The notes beneath the pieces were generated by a model. That model did no database searches. It was not told the origin of the DNA and saw only the letters and a program-made list of their open reading frames with translations. The translations under genes and the position numbers were made by a program. Below are positions 1 through 8,963 of a stretch of 64,000 nt of DNA, in pieces. Positions within the stretch are counted from its first letter, which is position 1. Every line of letters begins with the position of its first letter. This DNA is from Paenibacillus_T sp033239625 (GTDB lineage Bacteria > Bacillota > Bacilli > Paenibacillales > Paenibacillaceae), in the NCBI RefSeq assembly GCF_033239625.1, contig NZ_BTCK01000034.1, forward strand, positions 1 to 64,000, in the 5' to 3' direction.

Positions 1-1
1 C

Positions 2-172
2 TTCGCGGCAGCAGCGAAGCCTGCCGCGAAGCGCAGCCGCAAGGCGGCTGGCGCCGCAGACGCCGCGGCTGGCGGCCCGATCGCGAGCGATGCGGGCGTT
101 GGCAGCGCGGCGCCCGATGCGCCAGCGCCGAAGCCGCGCAAACCGCGGGCGCCGAAGAAGGCGGCTCAGTAA
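2..172 (+). CDS. C-terminal tail of an Ala/Pro/Lys-rich protein (partial)
   Basis: The frame starting at base 2 is open from the window edge to a TAA at 170-172 and encodes about 56 residues made almost only of Ala, Pro, Lys, Arg and Gly, ending APKPRKPRAPKKAAQ. Basic, disordered tails like this are found on DNA-binding proteins; bacterial Ku proteins of the NHEJ pathway often carry one, and ligase/polymerase genes of that pathway follow at 5.6-7.8 kb. The Ku idea is only inference, since no Ku core domain lies inside the window and three unrelated genes intervene. A topoisomerase or histone-like tail is equally possible. That the frame is coding is fairly likely from its high-GC third positions. 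Confidence 0.5.
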   Translation, partial: FAAAAKPAAKRSRKAAGAADAAAGGPIASDAGVGSAAPDAPAPKPRKPRAPKKAAQ

Positions 173-204
173 CCGCTTCGGTGCGAATAATATTGGACAT
201 AAAC

Positions 205-240
205 GTGAGAGGGCACTCCATTACAGGAGTGCCCTCTCAC
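205..240. terminator. Perfect 15-bp hairpin between convergent genes
   Basis: Arms 205-219 and 226-240 are perfectly complementary around a 6-nt loop. The hairpin lies between the + strand gene ending at 172 and the - strand GTPase gene ending at 268, so it can end transcription from both sides. Neither side has a long T run, so it may be a weak intrinsic terminator. Confidence 0.7.
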
Positions 241-267
241 AGGTTATACGTATATTTTACTTCCTTA

Positions 268-1881
268 TTAGTTGACCAGTGTTGCACGGAAGGATTCTAG
301 CTGGTCGATTAGCCGCTTCGCCTCTGCCATATCTCGTTCCAGCTCACGTCTTTCTTTGCCCGCCTGTTGAAAGCTTGCATGCAGACTCTCTTCGATTGGA
401 CCGAATAACGCAGTAATTCCTTCCGCGATCGTGCCCATTATTTGCTCCTCTGCCTGATAAAGCCCGATTCGAATCTGTGTATGAAGCTCCTGCAGAGCTA
501 GGAGCCGCTGCTGCATCAACTGCTGCTGATTGCGGTTAGCCTCCTCAACCTGAAGTCTGAGCCGTTCGTTCTCAAGTTCAAGCTGTTTATTCCGGGATAC
601 TAGCTGGACGACCTGCTCGACAATCGTGATGACAACAGGGAGCAATATCTTCACTGGCGGGGGTGCAACGATCATCGGAAGCACTTTAAGGGCGGACGAT
701 AAGCCTCCTGCAAGCACGGAATGATCATCCGATTGACCCCCAAGGTCTGCGAGCTTCGATGCCTTACCTTCCATTCGCTCGAGTGCAGCAATGTTGAAAC
801 TCGCGCCAGCAAGCCGAATACGAACGGGTTCATTGCTTGCTAGGTCCGATTGGAGCATATGGCTCATTTGATCAAACTCATTCGATATTAGCTTCTGCAG
901 TTCTTCATGCATCAGCTCGAGGCGAACATTCGGATCATTCCCCACGGCAGCCAATTGATAGACCTCATCTCCTGCCGCAGCTAGACGCCGTCTTACTTTG
1001 CCTTGAAGCGATTGCCGGAACTGTGATTGGCGTTCACCAAGCTCTTTCAAATAAGCCAGCGCAGCTCGCTCCGACTGATCATCGGTCTGATTCGCCAGCC
1101 AGCTTGCCAGCTCCTTCACCGATTGGATGAGCTGATCGGTTGGAGCAGCGAGCATGCGCAGTCCATCCATCGCTTTCAACTGATTCAGCAATTCGATCTC
1201 CAAGGCTGTAATTCCACTATTGGTAATCAGCACAGGTTCATCTTTTATACGACCCTTGAATGCTTTCGCCGCATTAACCGAAACGAAGCAGTAATGCTGA
1301 TCCACCTGAGCAATACCATGCTTAACTGCCTCTCTCTGAAGATTCGCATGGAACTGCGATCGAATCGCCTGATCAAGCCTTTGGTCACCTTCATCCGAGA
1401 AAGACTCCATCTTGCGATTGATGACCGTAATAAGCGGCTTGCCTTTCAGAATGATCTTAATCGCTTCTTCCGCAACTCTCTTACTGTCATGTGACTCGCT
1501 ATTATCGATGACGAAACAGATGACATCATGCTTGTCCAGCTCATGAAGCGAGATGATATAATCTTGCTCCGGTCCATTAATGCCAGGTGTATCGACAATC
1601 CGATAACCATTCCATTCATACTCGGTTACCTCAGCTGTAACGGGGATATCCCCTGTCTTCGCTCTCTCTTCACCGAATATCGCGTTTAATAGCGTACTCT
1701 TACCTGCATTGTATACACCATAGAACATCAGGGAAGGCCGGAACAGCAGCAGCTTCTTGCGAATGTCTTCTTCGACACCAACAAGCTGCTCCTCCTTGCC
1801 GCGATGCGCAAACAGATTACGCGCCTCCTGGACATAGCTTTCCAGCTGCTCTTTGTAATTCAACAATACGTTACGGCTCAT
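268..1881 (-). CDS. Dynamin-like GTPase, third gene of a tandem trio
   Basis: A 537-residue dynamin-family (large GTPase) protein. Visible motifs: P-loop GVYNAGKST at residues 55-63, a switch-region Thr in VTAEVT around 81-86, and G3 DTPG at 97-100. The G4 position reads INRKM, a degenerate form of the usual T/NKxD. A hydrophobic segment around residues 385-415 (LLPVVITIVEQVV) is followed by a long Gln/Glu/Leu-rich coiled coil, the layout expected for membrane-acting bacterial dynamin-like proteins that assemble through helical stalks. Its ATG overlaps the upstream gene's stop (ATGA at 1878-1881), implying translational coupling. It is probably membrane-remodelling or stress-related; the exact role is unknown. 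The nearest described analogies are tandem dynamin-like sets such as LeoABC, but orthology cannot be judged here. Confidence 0.8.
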   Translation of the reverse strand: MSRNVLLNYKEQLESYVQEARNLFAHRGKEEQLVGVEEDIRKKLLLFRPSLMFYGVYNAGKSTLLNAIFGEERAKTGDIPVTAEVTEYEWNGYRIVDTPGINGPEQDYIISLHELDKHDVICFVIDNSESHDSKRVAEEAIKIILKGKPLITVINRKMESFSDEGDQRLDQAIRSQFHANLQREAVKHGIAQVDQHYCFVSVNAAKAFKGRIKDEPVLITNSGITALEIELLNQLKAMDGLRMLAAPTDQLIQSVKELASWLANQTDDQSERAALAYLKELGERQSQFRQSLQGKVRRRLAAAGDEVYQLAAVGNDPNVRLELMHEELQKLISNEFDQMSHMLQSDLASNEPVRIRLAGASFNIAALERMEGKASKLADLGGQSDDHSVLAGGLSSALKVLPMIVAPPPVKILLPVVITIVEQVVQLVSRNKQLELENERLRLQVEEANRNQQQLMQQRLLALQELHTQIRIGLYQAEEQIMGTIAEGITALFGPIEESLHASFQQAGKERRELERDMAEAKRLIDQLESFRATLVN

Positions 1882-3668
1882 ACCGGAACCTCCTCTTGAA
1901 ATCTCATCGTGTGCAGCTCCGCTTCGAACGATTCAATGGCATCCTGCAGCTGCGTCAACATGCTGGACTGCTCAGCGACATATTGATCCGCCAATTCATG
2001 AATAACCGATTGCACATGCGGAGCCAACTGCTGTTCCATCTGTTCGAGAACCTGCTCGAGCAGCTGCGCACTGTTATTGCCAACTCTCACCTGGCGTATC
2101 TCTTTTTTCTCGTCGATTCGCAGCTCTGTGAATTTCTTATCTAAGAATAGCGATTGCAGGTTCTCGACCAGCCCACGAGGATCTCTGCTTACTTCCTTCG
2201 TCGCATATTGCGTAAATTCATGCTCTTGATAGCTCCCCTTGAATTCGGCGTTGATTTGAAGGGGCATGGATTGAATTTGCTTATGTTGAAAATCGCTTAA
2301 GCGATCGCCGACTCGCCGCGCTATTAACTGATTAAGCTCTCGGAGCGCATGTTGCTCGATCAGATTGTTGATTTGATGCGATGTAATTGACTCACCTTGG
2401 TCGAATCGGAAGCTGAGCGCGGTTAACTCAGATTCAATTCGCGCTTCGATATTCATACGCAGCTCGCGGAATAGCTCTGTGTGAAGCAACCGAAGCTGCT
2501 CGCCGGTTCGCAGTAGCTCATCCTGAACGCTCTTGAACTTTTCACCCATTTGAACAAGTCCATCCACTCGTGTACCCTTGCTTACGAATCCCTCGCGAAG
2601 CTCCCGAATTAACGTGTTCATCTCAAGCCGTGGACGCTCCGTCTTCAACTCGATCGCATGCTTGCTCAATACTCCGCCTAATTGCTCATATAGTAATGGA
2701 TATCCGCTTGCCTCGAATTTGTCGACGTCATTCGTTCGCAGCGCCTCTAGTGCCAGATAAGAGGAAAGGCTTACGAATCGAGGGTCTCGCAGATTACGGT
2801 CAATGCCTCTGCCATGAATGAGCTTGTCCATATATTCCTCTTGCTGTCTGCGATCAAAGGAGCTCTTCGGCACGCGTGTTTTCACTTCGACGCCATTCAC
2901 GACATCACTTTCCGTTCGATCCGATTTGGTAATCGCGACAAGCAGCTGCTTCTCTTTCTGAGTCAGCCGCTCCATCTCGGCAATCTCGTCTGCCTTAGCA
3001 GGCGAAGAGGAGGAACTGACGAACAGGATGAGATCCGCATAATTCACATATTTCTTCGCGAGATCTTCGTACTCCGCATCCAGAGAATGAATGCCTGGCG
3101 TATCTACCCAGGTGAGCCCATTATCGAGCGTAAAATATTGGATCGTGCTTGTCTCCTGCACCTCGTTCTCCCGAAATCGATTGGCCGGAAGCGGACGCTC
3201 CCCGCGGTCGCGCTGCCCGTCGCTCCAATCGTATACATAGAACTGAGGCGCTTCAGACGAGTATGGGACTTCACGATCATCTACGCCATCGCGAAATGGG
3301 ACGCCGGCAATAAAGTTGCCAAGCGTGCTCTTGCCAGCATTAACCGAACCGAATACCGCCAGAATAATGGACTTTTCGAACTGGTTCATGAATTCCTTAC
3401 CCTCGATTCGTTCGACGATAAGCGTCGACCACTCTCGAAGAATAAGACGATAATGGGACAGGCTCTCCTGCAGCAGCTTCTTAATTGGAGATGCTTCACT
3501 TGACGCATCGATGCCTACACACTTATCAAGTGCCTGTGTCAGCCGTTTCACGCCGCGTAATATATCTTGCTCCCTCGAAGCTACTAGATTGGAGAAATCC
3601 TCTAGCTGCTTTCCTGCTGCTTGAACCTTATGAATGAACGGGTCTACGTACTCCGCTATGGTTGTCAC
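1878..3668 (-). CDS. Dynamin-like GTPase, second gene of a tandem trio
   Basis: A 596-residue large GTPase. P-loop GSVNAGKST lies near residues 107-115, followed by DTPG in LTWVDTPGIHSL and a canonical G4 ITKSD, so this copy has the most complete guanine-specificity motif of the three. The rest is predicted to be mostly helical with long Glu/Gln/Leu-rich stretches, as in dynamin stalk bundles. I chose the GTG at 3668, which has AGGAG ten bases upstream and sits 13 nt after the preceding stop; the longer frame from 3722 would overlap the upstream gene by 41 nt. It is cotranscribed with genes on both sides. GTP binding is well supported by sequence; the cellular function is inferred only as membrane-associated. 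Confidence 0.8.
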   Translation of the reverse strand: MTTIAEYVDPFIHKVQAAGKQLEDFSNLVASREQDILRGVKRLTQALDKCVGIDASSEASPIKKLLQESLSHYRLILREWSTLIVERIEGKEFMNQFEKSIILAVFGSVNAGKSTLGNFIAGVPFRDGVDDREVPYSSEAPQFYVYDWSDGQRDRGERPLPANRFRENEVQETSTIQYFTLDNGLTWVDTPGIHSLDAEYEDLAKKYVNYADLILFVSSSSSPAKADEIAEMERLTQKEKQLLVAITKSDRTESDVVNGVEVKTRVPKSSFDRRQQEEYMDKLIHGRGIDRNLRDPRFVSLSSYLALEALRTNDVDKFEASGYPLLYEQLGGVLSKHAIELKTERPRLEMNTLIRELREGFVSKGTRVDGLVQMGEKFKSVQDELLRTGEQLRLLHTELFRELRMNIEARIESELTALSFRFDQGESITSHQINNLIEQHALRELNQLIARRVGDRLSDFQHKQIQSMPLQINAEFKGSYQEHEFTQYATKEVSRDPRGLVENLQSLFLDKKFTELRIDEKKEIRQVRVGNNSAQLLEQVLEQMEQQLAPHVQSVIHELADQYVAEQSSMLTQLQDAIESFEAELHTMRFQEEVPV

Positions 3669-3681
3669 AATACATTCACTC

Positions 3682-5409
3682 CTACTGCTTATCATCATTT
3701 CGTTGCATGATTTGCTCTGCAATCATTCGCAATTCATTTAACTTGGAATCAGCGAGCTGGTTGTGCTCCTCTACCTTGTTTATTCGCTTCTTGACGTCCG
3801 CTGCCAACTGGTCCAATTGGTTTTTTACTGCGGCTATTCGTTCCGTACACCTGGCTTGCAATTGACTGATGAAATCGATTGCTGCCCTCTTATAGGAAGC
3901 ATGGATGTAATACTCGGCATTCTTAATGTTGGTAGTCATCTGCTCCAGCAGCTCTCGCCTTGCATCGTAAAAGCTATATTTATATTTTCTCTTGTATTTG
4001 GCATTGCCGAGCCAGCTTTCACCCACATAATCGTCATAGTAGTCCGTGTCGATATTGGCTCTCATATACCAATCCATACCATGATGCTCGTACAGCTCAC
4101 GGCTGAAATCTCCGTAGTAATCGACGTCCGCTTTCTTCAGACGAAGATCGGCCGTCTTGCCGTCGCCATTCTCCACTGTAAAAACAGTCGATATTTTGGG
4201 ATAGGATGATATCGCATAACGCTGAAGCTTCTCAACAACCGCTGTATTGATATCGCCAATCCCTTTAACCGCTTTCTGAACTGCGTCATAATAGGGCATG
4301 CCCGGCTCAGCGATGTAATGATCAAGCTTGTCATAATGCATTTTGATCATGCCTTTGGCAGTGTCCAGAGAAGGATGGAATTTGTTCCAGCACTGCTTCT
4401 CAAATTGCGTACGAGCAGCCTGCTCGGCAGAATACTCAGAGGAATATACGTAGCTGGAATTGTAATCATAGCCGAAGGGCTCTACAGGTGCGTGATACCT
4501 AGCTATCGGATTGCTCTGCAAAGCGGCAAGCTCATCTTCGAGCGCCTTCGCCTTGGTCCGCACAATTGAATGACATTGCTCCATTGCCGATAACAGCTTG
4601 TCTGCTTCCGGATCGGAAGCGTAGGCTTCGCTTGCCCGCCTTGCGAGCTCCTGATCGAAGAGCCGCTGGAAATTCTCTCTACGATGCTTCCGTTTATCCT
4701 CCAGCCAGGATAGTTTCTGGTCGGCTAATTGTCTCGTTCTCGTTTCAATATGATCCAGGAGTAATGGGATGCAGCTGTTATCGATGAGTACTTGCTGCTG
4801 CCTCCCAACGCCTCGCAAATAGGTCAATGAATCCACAACGAACATGGCTGCAGGCTCCCGAGACCACCGCTTCAGAAACTGCTCTCTGATGCTGTGGGTT
4901 ATACGCATCAATTCCGCGTCTTCTTTCTGCCCCGCATTGGTCAATACGAGAATAAATCGGTCCCAGAAGGAAGAATCATTGCCCGTCTGGTCCAACAATA
5001 ATTGAATCCCTTCCATTTCCTGCTTTACAAGCTCGCCATCGATTGCGTTATGTACAAATAGTAAGAGATCCGCATTCGCATAGGCCGATAGCGCCTCTTC
5101 CGTATCTTCTTCATTTGCCTGGATACCTGGCGTATCGCACCAAATGAAACGGCCGTTATCCACGTTTTGTGCCTGAACGGTAGTACGTATCTCTCCAGTA
5201 GCGAACGGTTGCTGATCGAAACCGCTTAACGCATTGAATAGCGTGCTCTTCCCTGCCTTCACCATGCCGAAATTACATACGATGACTTTCGAAACAAAAC
5301 CGTCCTCAAGCTGTCTAATTGACTCCGCTGCCTGCAGAACAGCCGGCGGAAATAATTCGTATTTCAACTTCGTGATGCCATTAATTCGTTCAACATTCAA
5401 GTTCCTCAT
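3682..5409 (-). CDS. Dynamin-like GTPase, first gene of a tandem trio
   Basis: A 575-residue large GTPase with P-loop GMVKAGKST at residues 48-56 and DTPG at 92-95. The G4 site reads VLTNAGQKED, so the usual specificity Asp is missing or displaced, as in the third gene. The middle of the protein has an unusual Tyr/Asp-rich patch (YDYNSSYVYSSEYS and DTDYYDDYVGESW). The C-terminus is a coiled coil ending in RNDDKQ. The ATG is preceded by AGGTGA at a nine-base distance. It leads a three-gene - strand operon and is divergent from the ligase gene. Three dissimilar paralogues in a row suggests a hetero-oligomeric GTPase machine rather than simple duplication. The substrate membrane or process is unknown. 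Confidence 0.8.
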   Translation of the reverse strand: MRNLNVERINGITKLKYELFPPAVLQAAESIRQLEDGFVSKVIVCNFGMVKAGKSTLFNALSGFDQQPFATGEIRTTVQAQNVDNGRFIWCDTPGIQANEEDTEEALSAYANADLLLFVHNAIDGELVKQEMEGIQLLLDQTGNDSSFWDRFILVLTNAGQKEDAELMRITHSIREQFLKRWSREPAAMFVVDSLTYLRGVGRQQQVLIDNSCIPLLLDHIETRTRQLADQKLSWLEDKRKHRRENFQRLFDQELARRASEAYASDPEADKLLSAMEQCHSIVRTKAKALEDELAALQSNPIARYHAPVEPFGYDYNSSYVYSSEYSAEQAARTQFEKQCWNKFHPSLDTAKGMIKMHYDKLDHYIAEPGMPYYDAVQKAVKGIGDINTAVVEKLQRYAISSYPKISTVFTVENGDGKTADLRLKKADVDYYGDFSRELYEHHGMDWYMRANIDTDYYDDYVGESWLGNAKYKRKYKYSFYDARRELLEQMTTNIKNAEYYIHASYKRAAIDFISQLQARCTERIAAVKNQLDQLAADVKKRINKVEEHNQLADSKLNELRMIAEQIMQRNDDKQ

Positions 5410-5656
5410 GTTGCATGCTCACCTCATAAGAAGATAGATAGGCCATTACTCCTATATCGGATCCTAACATCTGGGAGTGAAGGGCTATTATTACTTCTTA
5501 ATCTACAGATAGCTTCTGACAATACGTTGTCACCAAATGTTTGTTCGCTATTTTGGGGTCTGATCCTACCCGCCATTCAGGGCGTGAGTAAACGTTTGGT
5601 CCGCCTTTTATAGGTCGATAATAGCAATAGCATTGGAATGTGGAGGAGGAACCACG
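5410..5656. other. Divergent intergenic region, GTPase operon / ligase
   Basis: About 250 bases that must hold the promoters of the - strand GTPase trio and the + strand ligase gene. I see no convincing sigma-A promoter, hairpin or repeat. The ligase ribosome site GGAGGAGGA is at 5642-5650. Confidence 0.4.
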
Positions 5657-6631
5657 ATGGCAAAGGCAGTACCGTGGTCGGTCGACCAGCCGATCGAGCC
5701 GTTCGAGCCGATTGCGGCGGAGCGGCCGCCTGAGGGGGATTGGTTGTATCAGATCAAATGGGATGGCGTTCGGATGCTGGTCTATGCGGATGGCGACCGA
5801 TGCGAGCTATTTAATCGACACGGCAATCCTAGGTCGGCGTTATACCCCGAGCTGCTGGATTGGCGGTCGTATTGCTCGGCTTCCTCTTCCGTTCTGCTCG
5901 ATGGCGAAATTATCGCGCTCGGCGCGGATGGGAAGCCATCCTTTCACGAGGTGATGCGGCGGGATGGCATTAGGCGGACCGATCGTGTGAAGCAGGCCGC
6001 GCGTGAAGTCCCTATCACTTATATGGTGTTCGACCTGCTCTACTGTGACGGAGAGTGGTGGAATAACAAGCCGCTGGCGGAGCGGATGCGCAAGCTTGAA
6101 TCGCTGCTGCACCCCAGTCGTCTCGTGCAGCTTGTCCCCTCCTATCCGGATGGCTCCACCCTGTTCCAAGTAACGAAAGCGCAGAATCTTGAAGGAATCG
6201 TCGCCAAACAAGCGGACAGCACTTATTCATTCGGAGGCAAAGATGGCCGCTGGCTCAAAATCAAACATTGGGGAGACGTTATCGCAACTATTGGCGGGTA
6301 TACAACCAATGCAGGCATCGTCAATGCATTGGTCGCAGGCGTGTTTGATGACAAGGGAGGGTTTCATTTTATCGGGAAGGTTGGCACGGGGCGTCTCAAA
6401 CGTTCGGAGTGGGCCGCGCTGGCTGACGTATTCGCTCCGATCCGCCGCAGCACCAGCCCGTTCATCGCCTATCATCGAGATATGGCCGGCGCCAACTGGG
6501 TCGAACCCCTGCTCACCATGCGCGTCCAATATGCCGAATGGCGCTGGCAGGAAGGCCGCCAGCTTAGACAACCGATGATCGAGGCCTTACTGGGAACAAC
6601 ACCGGCCCCGCCGTTCTTCACAACTACCTGA
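5657..6631 (+). CDS. ATP-dependent DNA ligase, LigD ligase-domain type
   Basis: A 324-residue stand-alone ligase that seals DNA nicks using ATP and would act in bacterial non-homologous end joining. The nucleotidyltransferase motif KWDGVR has its adenylated Lys at residue 34. Further motifs are LDGEI (III), MVFDLLY (IIIa), EGIVAKQ (IV) and WLKIKH (V), followed by an OB-fold region ending in the QYAEW/R-type segment. I start at ATG 5657, with GGAGGAGGA seven bases upstream; an in-frame ATG at 5633 has no ribosome site. In Bacillus the same domain is fused to a polymerase in one LigD; here the polymerase is a separate gene 284 bases downstream. No nuclease domain is present. Confidence 0.9.
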   Translation: MAKAVPWSVDQPIEPFEPIAAERPPEGDWLYQIKWDGVRMLVYADGDRCELFNRHGNPRSALYPELLDWRSYCSASSSVLLDGEIIALGADGKPSFHEVMRRDGIRRTDRVKQAAREVPITYMVFDLLYCDGEWWNNKPLAERMRKLESLLHPSRLVQLVPSYPDGSTLFQVTKAQNLEGIVAKQADSTYSFGGKDGRWLKIKHWGDVIATIGGYTTNAGIVNALVAGVFDDKGGFHFIGKVGTGRLKRSEWAALADVFAPIRRSTSPFIAYHRDMAGANWVEPLLTMRVQYAEWRWQEGRQLRQPMIEALLGTTPAPPFFTTT

Positions 6632-6686
6632 TTCATAAGCGCACAATTTGTGCCGCATGCGTTTTGCATCCTCCCCCACTTCGTTC

Positions 6687-6868
6687 TAACGGACTGAGAG
6701 GACGCTATCCATCGTAAACCATCGCTTTAAACTTCTAACGGACTCAGATGCAACTATTGACTGAAATTTACTCTAACTATGCTGCTATCCTACCCAATAG
6801 CGTCATTGTAGTCCGTTACGTCACAAACCGAGCACCTTATCAACAAATAGCATCACTATAGTCCGTTA
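6687..6868. repeat. Four short TAACGGACT repeats, two direct and two inverted
   Basis: Four copies of a 22-23-bp unit occupy the spacer between the ligase and polymerase genes: 6687-6708 and 6736-6758 on the + strand, 6796-6818 and 6846-6868 on the - strand. The shared reading is TAACGGACT, then about eight variable bases, then GCTATT or a close form. The copies are separated by about 28-38 bases and face each other, so opposite copies could pair as RNA or cruciform. They look like short interspersed intergenic repeats of Paenibacillus-type genomes; function unknown. Confidence 0.75.
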
Positions 6869-6915
6869 CAGCAACAAAGACAAACTTTACCCCGCTCGAA
6901 CAAGGAGGGATTACC

Positions 6916-7821
6916 ATGTCAGCAAGCTCGAAAGGCACCATCGTCATCGACGGTGAGAAGATCACGATCTCCAATCCGAACAAAGTGTTGTGGCCGGAGC
7001 CGCGCATCACGAAGGCGATGTATCTGGAGAAGCTCGTTTTGCTGGCTCCCTATATTCTCCACCATTGCAGCGGACGTTATATGACGACGATTCGATGGCC
7101 GGACGGGATTGCTGGGGAATCCTTTTATCAGAAAAATTGTCCCGCGCCCGCTCCCCCATTCGTCCACACTGCCCAGCAAGGCGATATCCACTACGTGCTG
7201 CTTGACTCACTCCCGACGCTGCTGTGGCTCGGCAACCTTGCCTGCCTTGAATTTCATATGTCCTTCGATCGAATCGGGGAAGCCGTCTATCCAACGGAGT
7301 GGATCATTGATCTTGATCCTTCGTTAGAGGAAGAGCCCCGCATCATGGAGGCGGCGGTTATCGTAGGCGATCTTCTGCGAAGCATCGGCGTGGAGTCGAT
7401 GCTGAAAACTTCAGGCGCAACGGGCGTCCAGCTCATCATCCCTTCTGCCGGCGACGTTACCTTCGACGAGCTGCGAGTGATGGGTCGATTCGTCGGCAAT
7501 TATCTCTCGCAAGCGCACCCGAAGTTGTTCACGATCGAACGGATGAAGGCCGACCGGGGCGATTGTATTTACGTCGATTATTTGCAGCACTATCCTGGCA
7601 AAACGATCGCGGCCCCCTACTCGCCTCGCGCACGTGCGGGAGCGACACTATCAACGCCGCTTACGTGGGAGGAGGCACGCGCTGGCGCGAGGATCGCAGA
7701 TTATAATCTTCTCACAATCGGCGACCGGCTAAGCCAATTCGGCGATCTGCTCTTTCATATCAAACCGCAGCAATTGCGGCCGATTTACCATTTTGTGAGT
7801 AAAAACACATCAAATGGTTGA
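6916..7821 (+). CDS. LigD-type DNA polymerase/primase domain protein
   Basis: A 301-residue archaeo-eukaryotic primase-superfamily polymerase of the LigD-Pol type, which fills or extends ends during NHEJ. The catalytic acidic pair is D132-L-D134 in WIIDLDPS. It is followed by KTSGATGVQLIIP, the family KTSG..G.H-like motif with Gln where many members have His. A nucleotide-binding stretch contains RGDCIYVDYLQH and APYSPRARAGATLSTPL. The ATG has AAGGAGGG seven bases upstream. It lies on the same strand as the stand-alone ligase, so the two genes together reconstruct LigD in a split form. Whether they are cotranscribed through the repeat-bearing spacer is unclear. Confidence 0.88.
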   Translation: MSASSKGTIVIDGEKITISNPNKVLWPEPRITKAMYLEKLVLLAPYILHHCSGRYMTTIRWPDGIAGESFYQKNCPAPAPPFVHTAQQGDIHYVLLDSLPTLLWLGNLACLEFHMSFDRIGEAVYPTEWIIDLDPSLEEEPRIMEAAVIVGDLLRSIGVESMLKTSGATGVQLIIPSAGDVTFDELRVMGRFVGNYLSQAHPKLFTIERMKADRGDCIYVDYLQHYPGKTIAAPYSPRARAGATLSTPLTWEEARAGARIADYNLLTIGDRLSQFGDLLFHIKPQQLRPIYHFVSKNTSNG

Positions 7822-7945
7822 TCCTCCAGCCTGCTCAACAGGTATGCTCACCTTCCTATTTTGCAGACATGAATTGTAGACAGCCCGAATAAATAGGATT
7901 AGAACGTTCGAATAATCACTCGCCGGCAGAAAGGAGAACAGCCCA

Positions 7946-8941
7946 GTGAAACGGTCACCTAAGCCGAAGTGGTCCTTCGTACTGATGCGCGGCGCTGACA
8001 AGTCGGTCCGGCAGTTCAAGGTATCCAGGCGGTCTATCGTTGCCGCTCCGGCCGTCGCCGTCCTTGCGCTGTCAGGCTGCATTGCGGCGCTCCAGATTCG
8101 CTCCGCCTACAAGATCGATACGCTGCAAGACGAAATGTCCCAACAGTCCAACTCGTTCACCCAGACGGTCAACGGGAAGGACGATTCAATCGGATCGCTC
8201 CAAGAGGAGATCGATCGATTGAATCGACAAACCGAAGATCTGAAAGGCAAGATCAGCGATCTTCGCGAGCTGGAGAGCAAGCTTAAAGTTTTTATTGAAC
8301 AATACGGGCGGCTGACCGAGACGTCCTCTTCGAGCATGCCCGCAAACGCAGACTCCGCAACGGTAGAGGCATTGTCTGCCCTGCAGCAATCAAGCAATAC
8401 CCCTTCCCCGGAGGAGGCTAGAAGGCTGATCGGGGTCGCCGAGCAGTCAGGGCTTGATTTTCGCCAGATTAGCTCGCTTGTCGATTCGATGGAATCAACG
8501 ATGGAGCAATCGGTGAAGCAAGCGCAAGCCCGTCAAGCCATACTCGACGCGCTCCCGACGGGCTGGCCGACGAAGAGCTCATCGAAGATGACGTCGGGCT
8601 TCGGCTATCGAACGGACCCGTTCACCGGCAAATCGACGTTCCATGCCGGCATCGATATCGGAGGCAAAGTCGGCGATCCGGTATTCAGCGCGGGAGATGG
8701 AACCGTCATCGAAACGGGCTCGAGCAGCGACAAAGGGAATTATGTCATGATTGATCATCATAACGGGCTGAAGACGGTATATATGCACTTGTCGCGCATC
8801 GAAGCTCATGAAGACGAGGATGTCGTTCGGGGGGAGAAGATCGGCTTGATGGGCAGCACGGGACGAAGCACGGGGGCTCATGTTCATTTTCAGATTATGC
8901 AAAAGGATGAACCGATCAACCCGCTTCGTTATTTAAATTAA
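7946..8941 (+). CDS. Membrane-anchored M23 family peptidase (cell wall)
   Basis: A 331-residue LytM/M23 zinc metallopeptidase. A basic N-terminus and one transmembrane segment (around residues 30-50, APAVAVLALSGCIAALQI) anchor it with the rest outside. A coiled coil spans about 55-115 and the M23 domain about 210-325. Zinc ligands are visible as H233xxxD237 (HAGID) and H312-V-H314 (HVHF), so the enzyme looks active against peptidoglycan peptide bridges. The start is GTG with AAGGAGA eight bases upstream. The bactofilin gene follows 22 bases later; M23-bactofilin pairs are common and are thought to localise cell-wall remodelling. Confidence 0.9.
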   Translation: MKRSPKPKWSFVLMRGADKSVRQFKVSRRSIVAAPAVAVLALSGCIAALQIRSAYKIDTLQDEMSQQSNSFTQTVNGKDDSIGSLQEEIDRLNRQTEDLKGKISDLRELESKLKVFIEQYGRLTETSSSSMPANADSATVEALSALQQSSNTPSPEEARRLIGVAEQSGLDFRQISSLVDSMESTMEQSVKQAQARQAILDALPTGWPTKSSSKMTSGFGYRTDPFTGKSTFHAGIDIGGKVGDPVFSAGDGTVIETGSSSDKGNYVMIDHHNGLKTVYMHLSRIEAHEDEDVVRGEKIGLMGSTGRSTGAHVHFQIMQKDEPINPLRYLN

Positions 8942-8963
8942 AATCCTTTTAGGAGGTTTGCCG

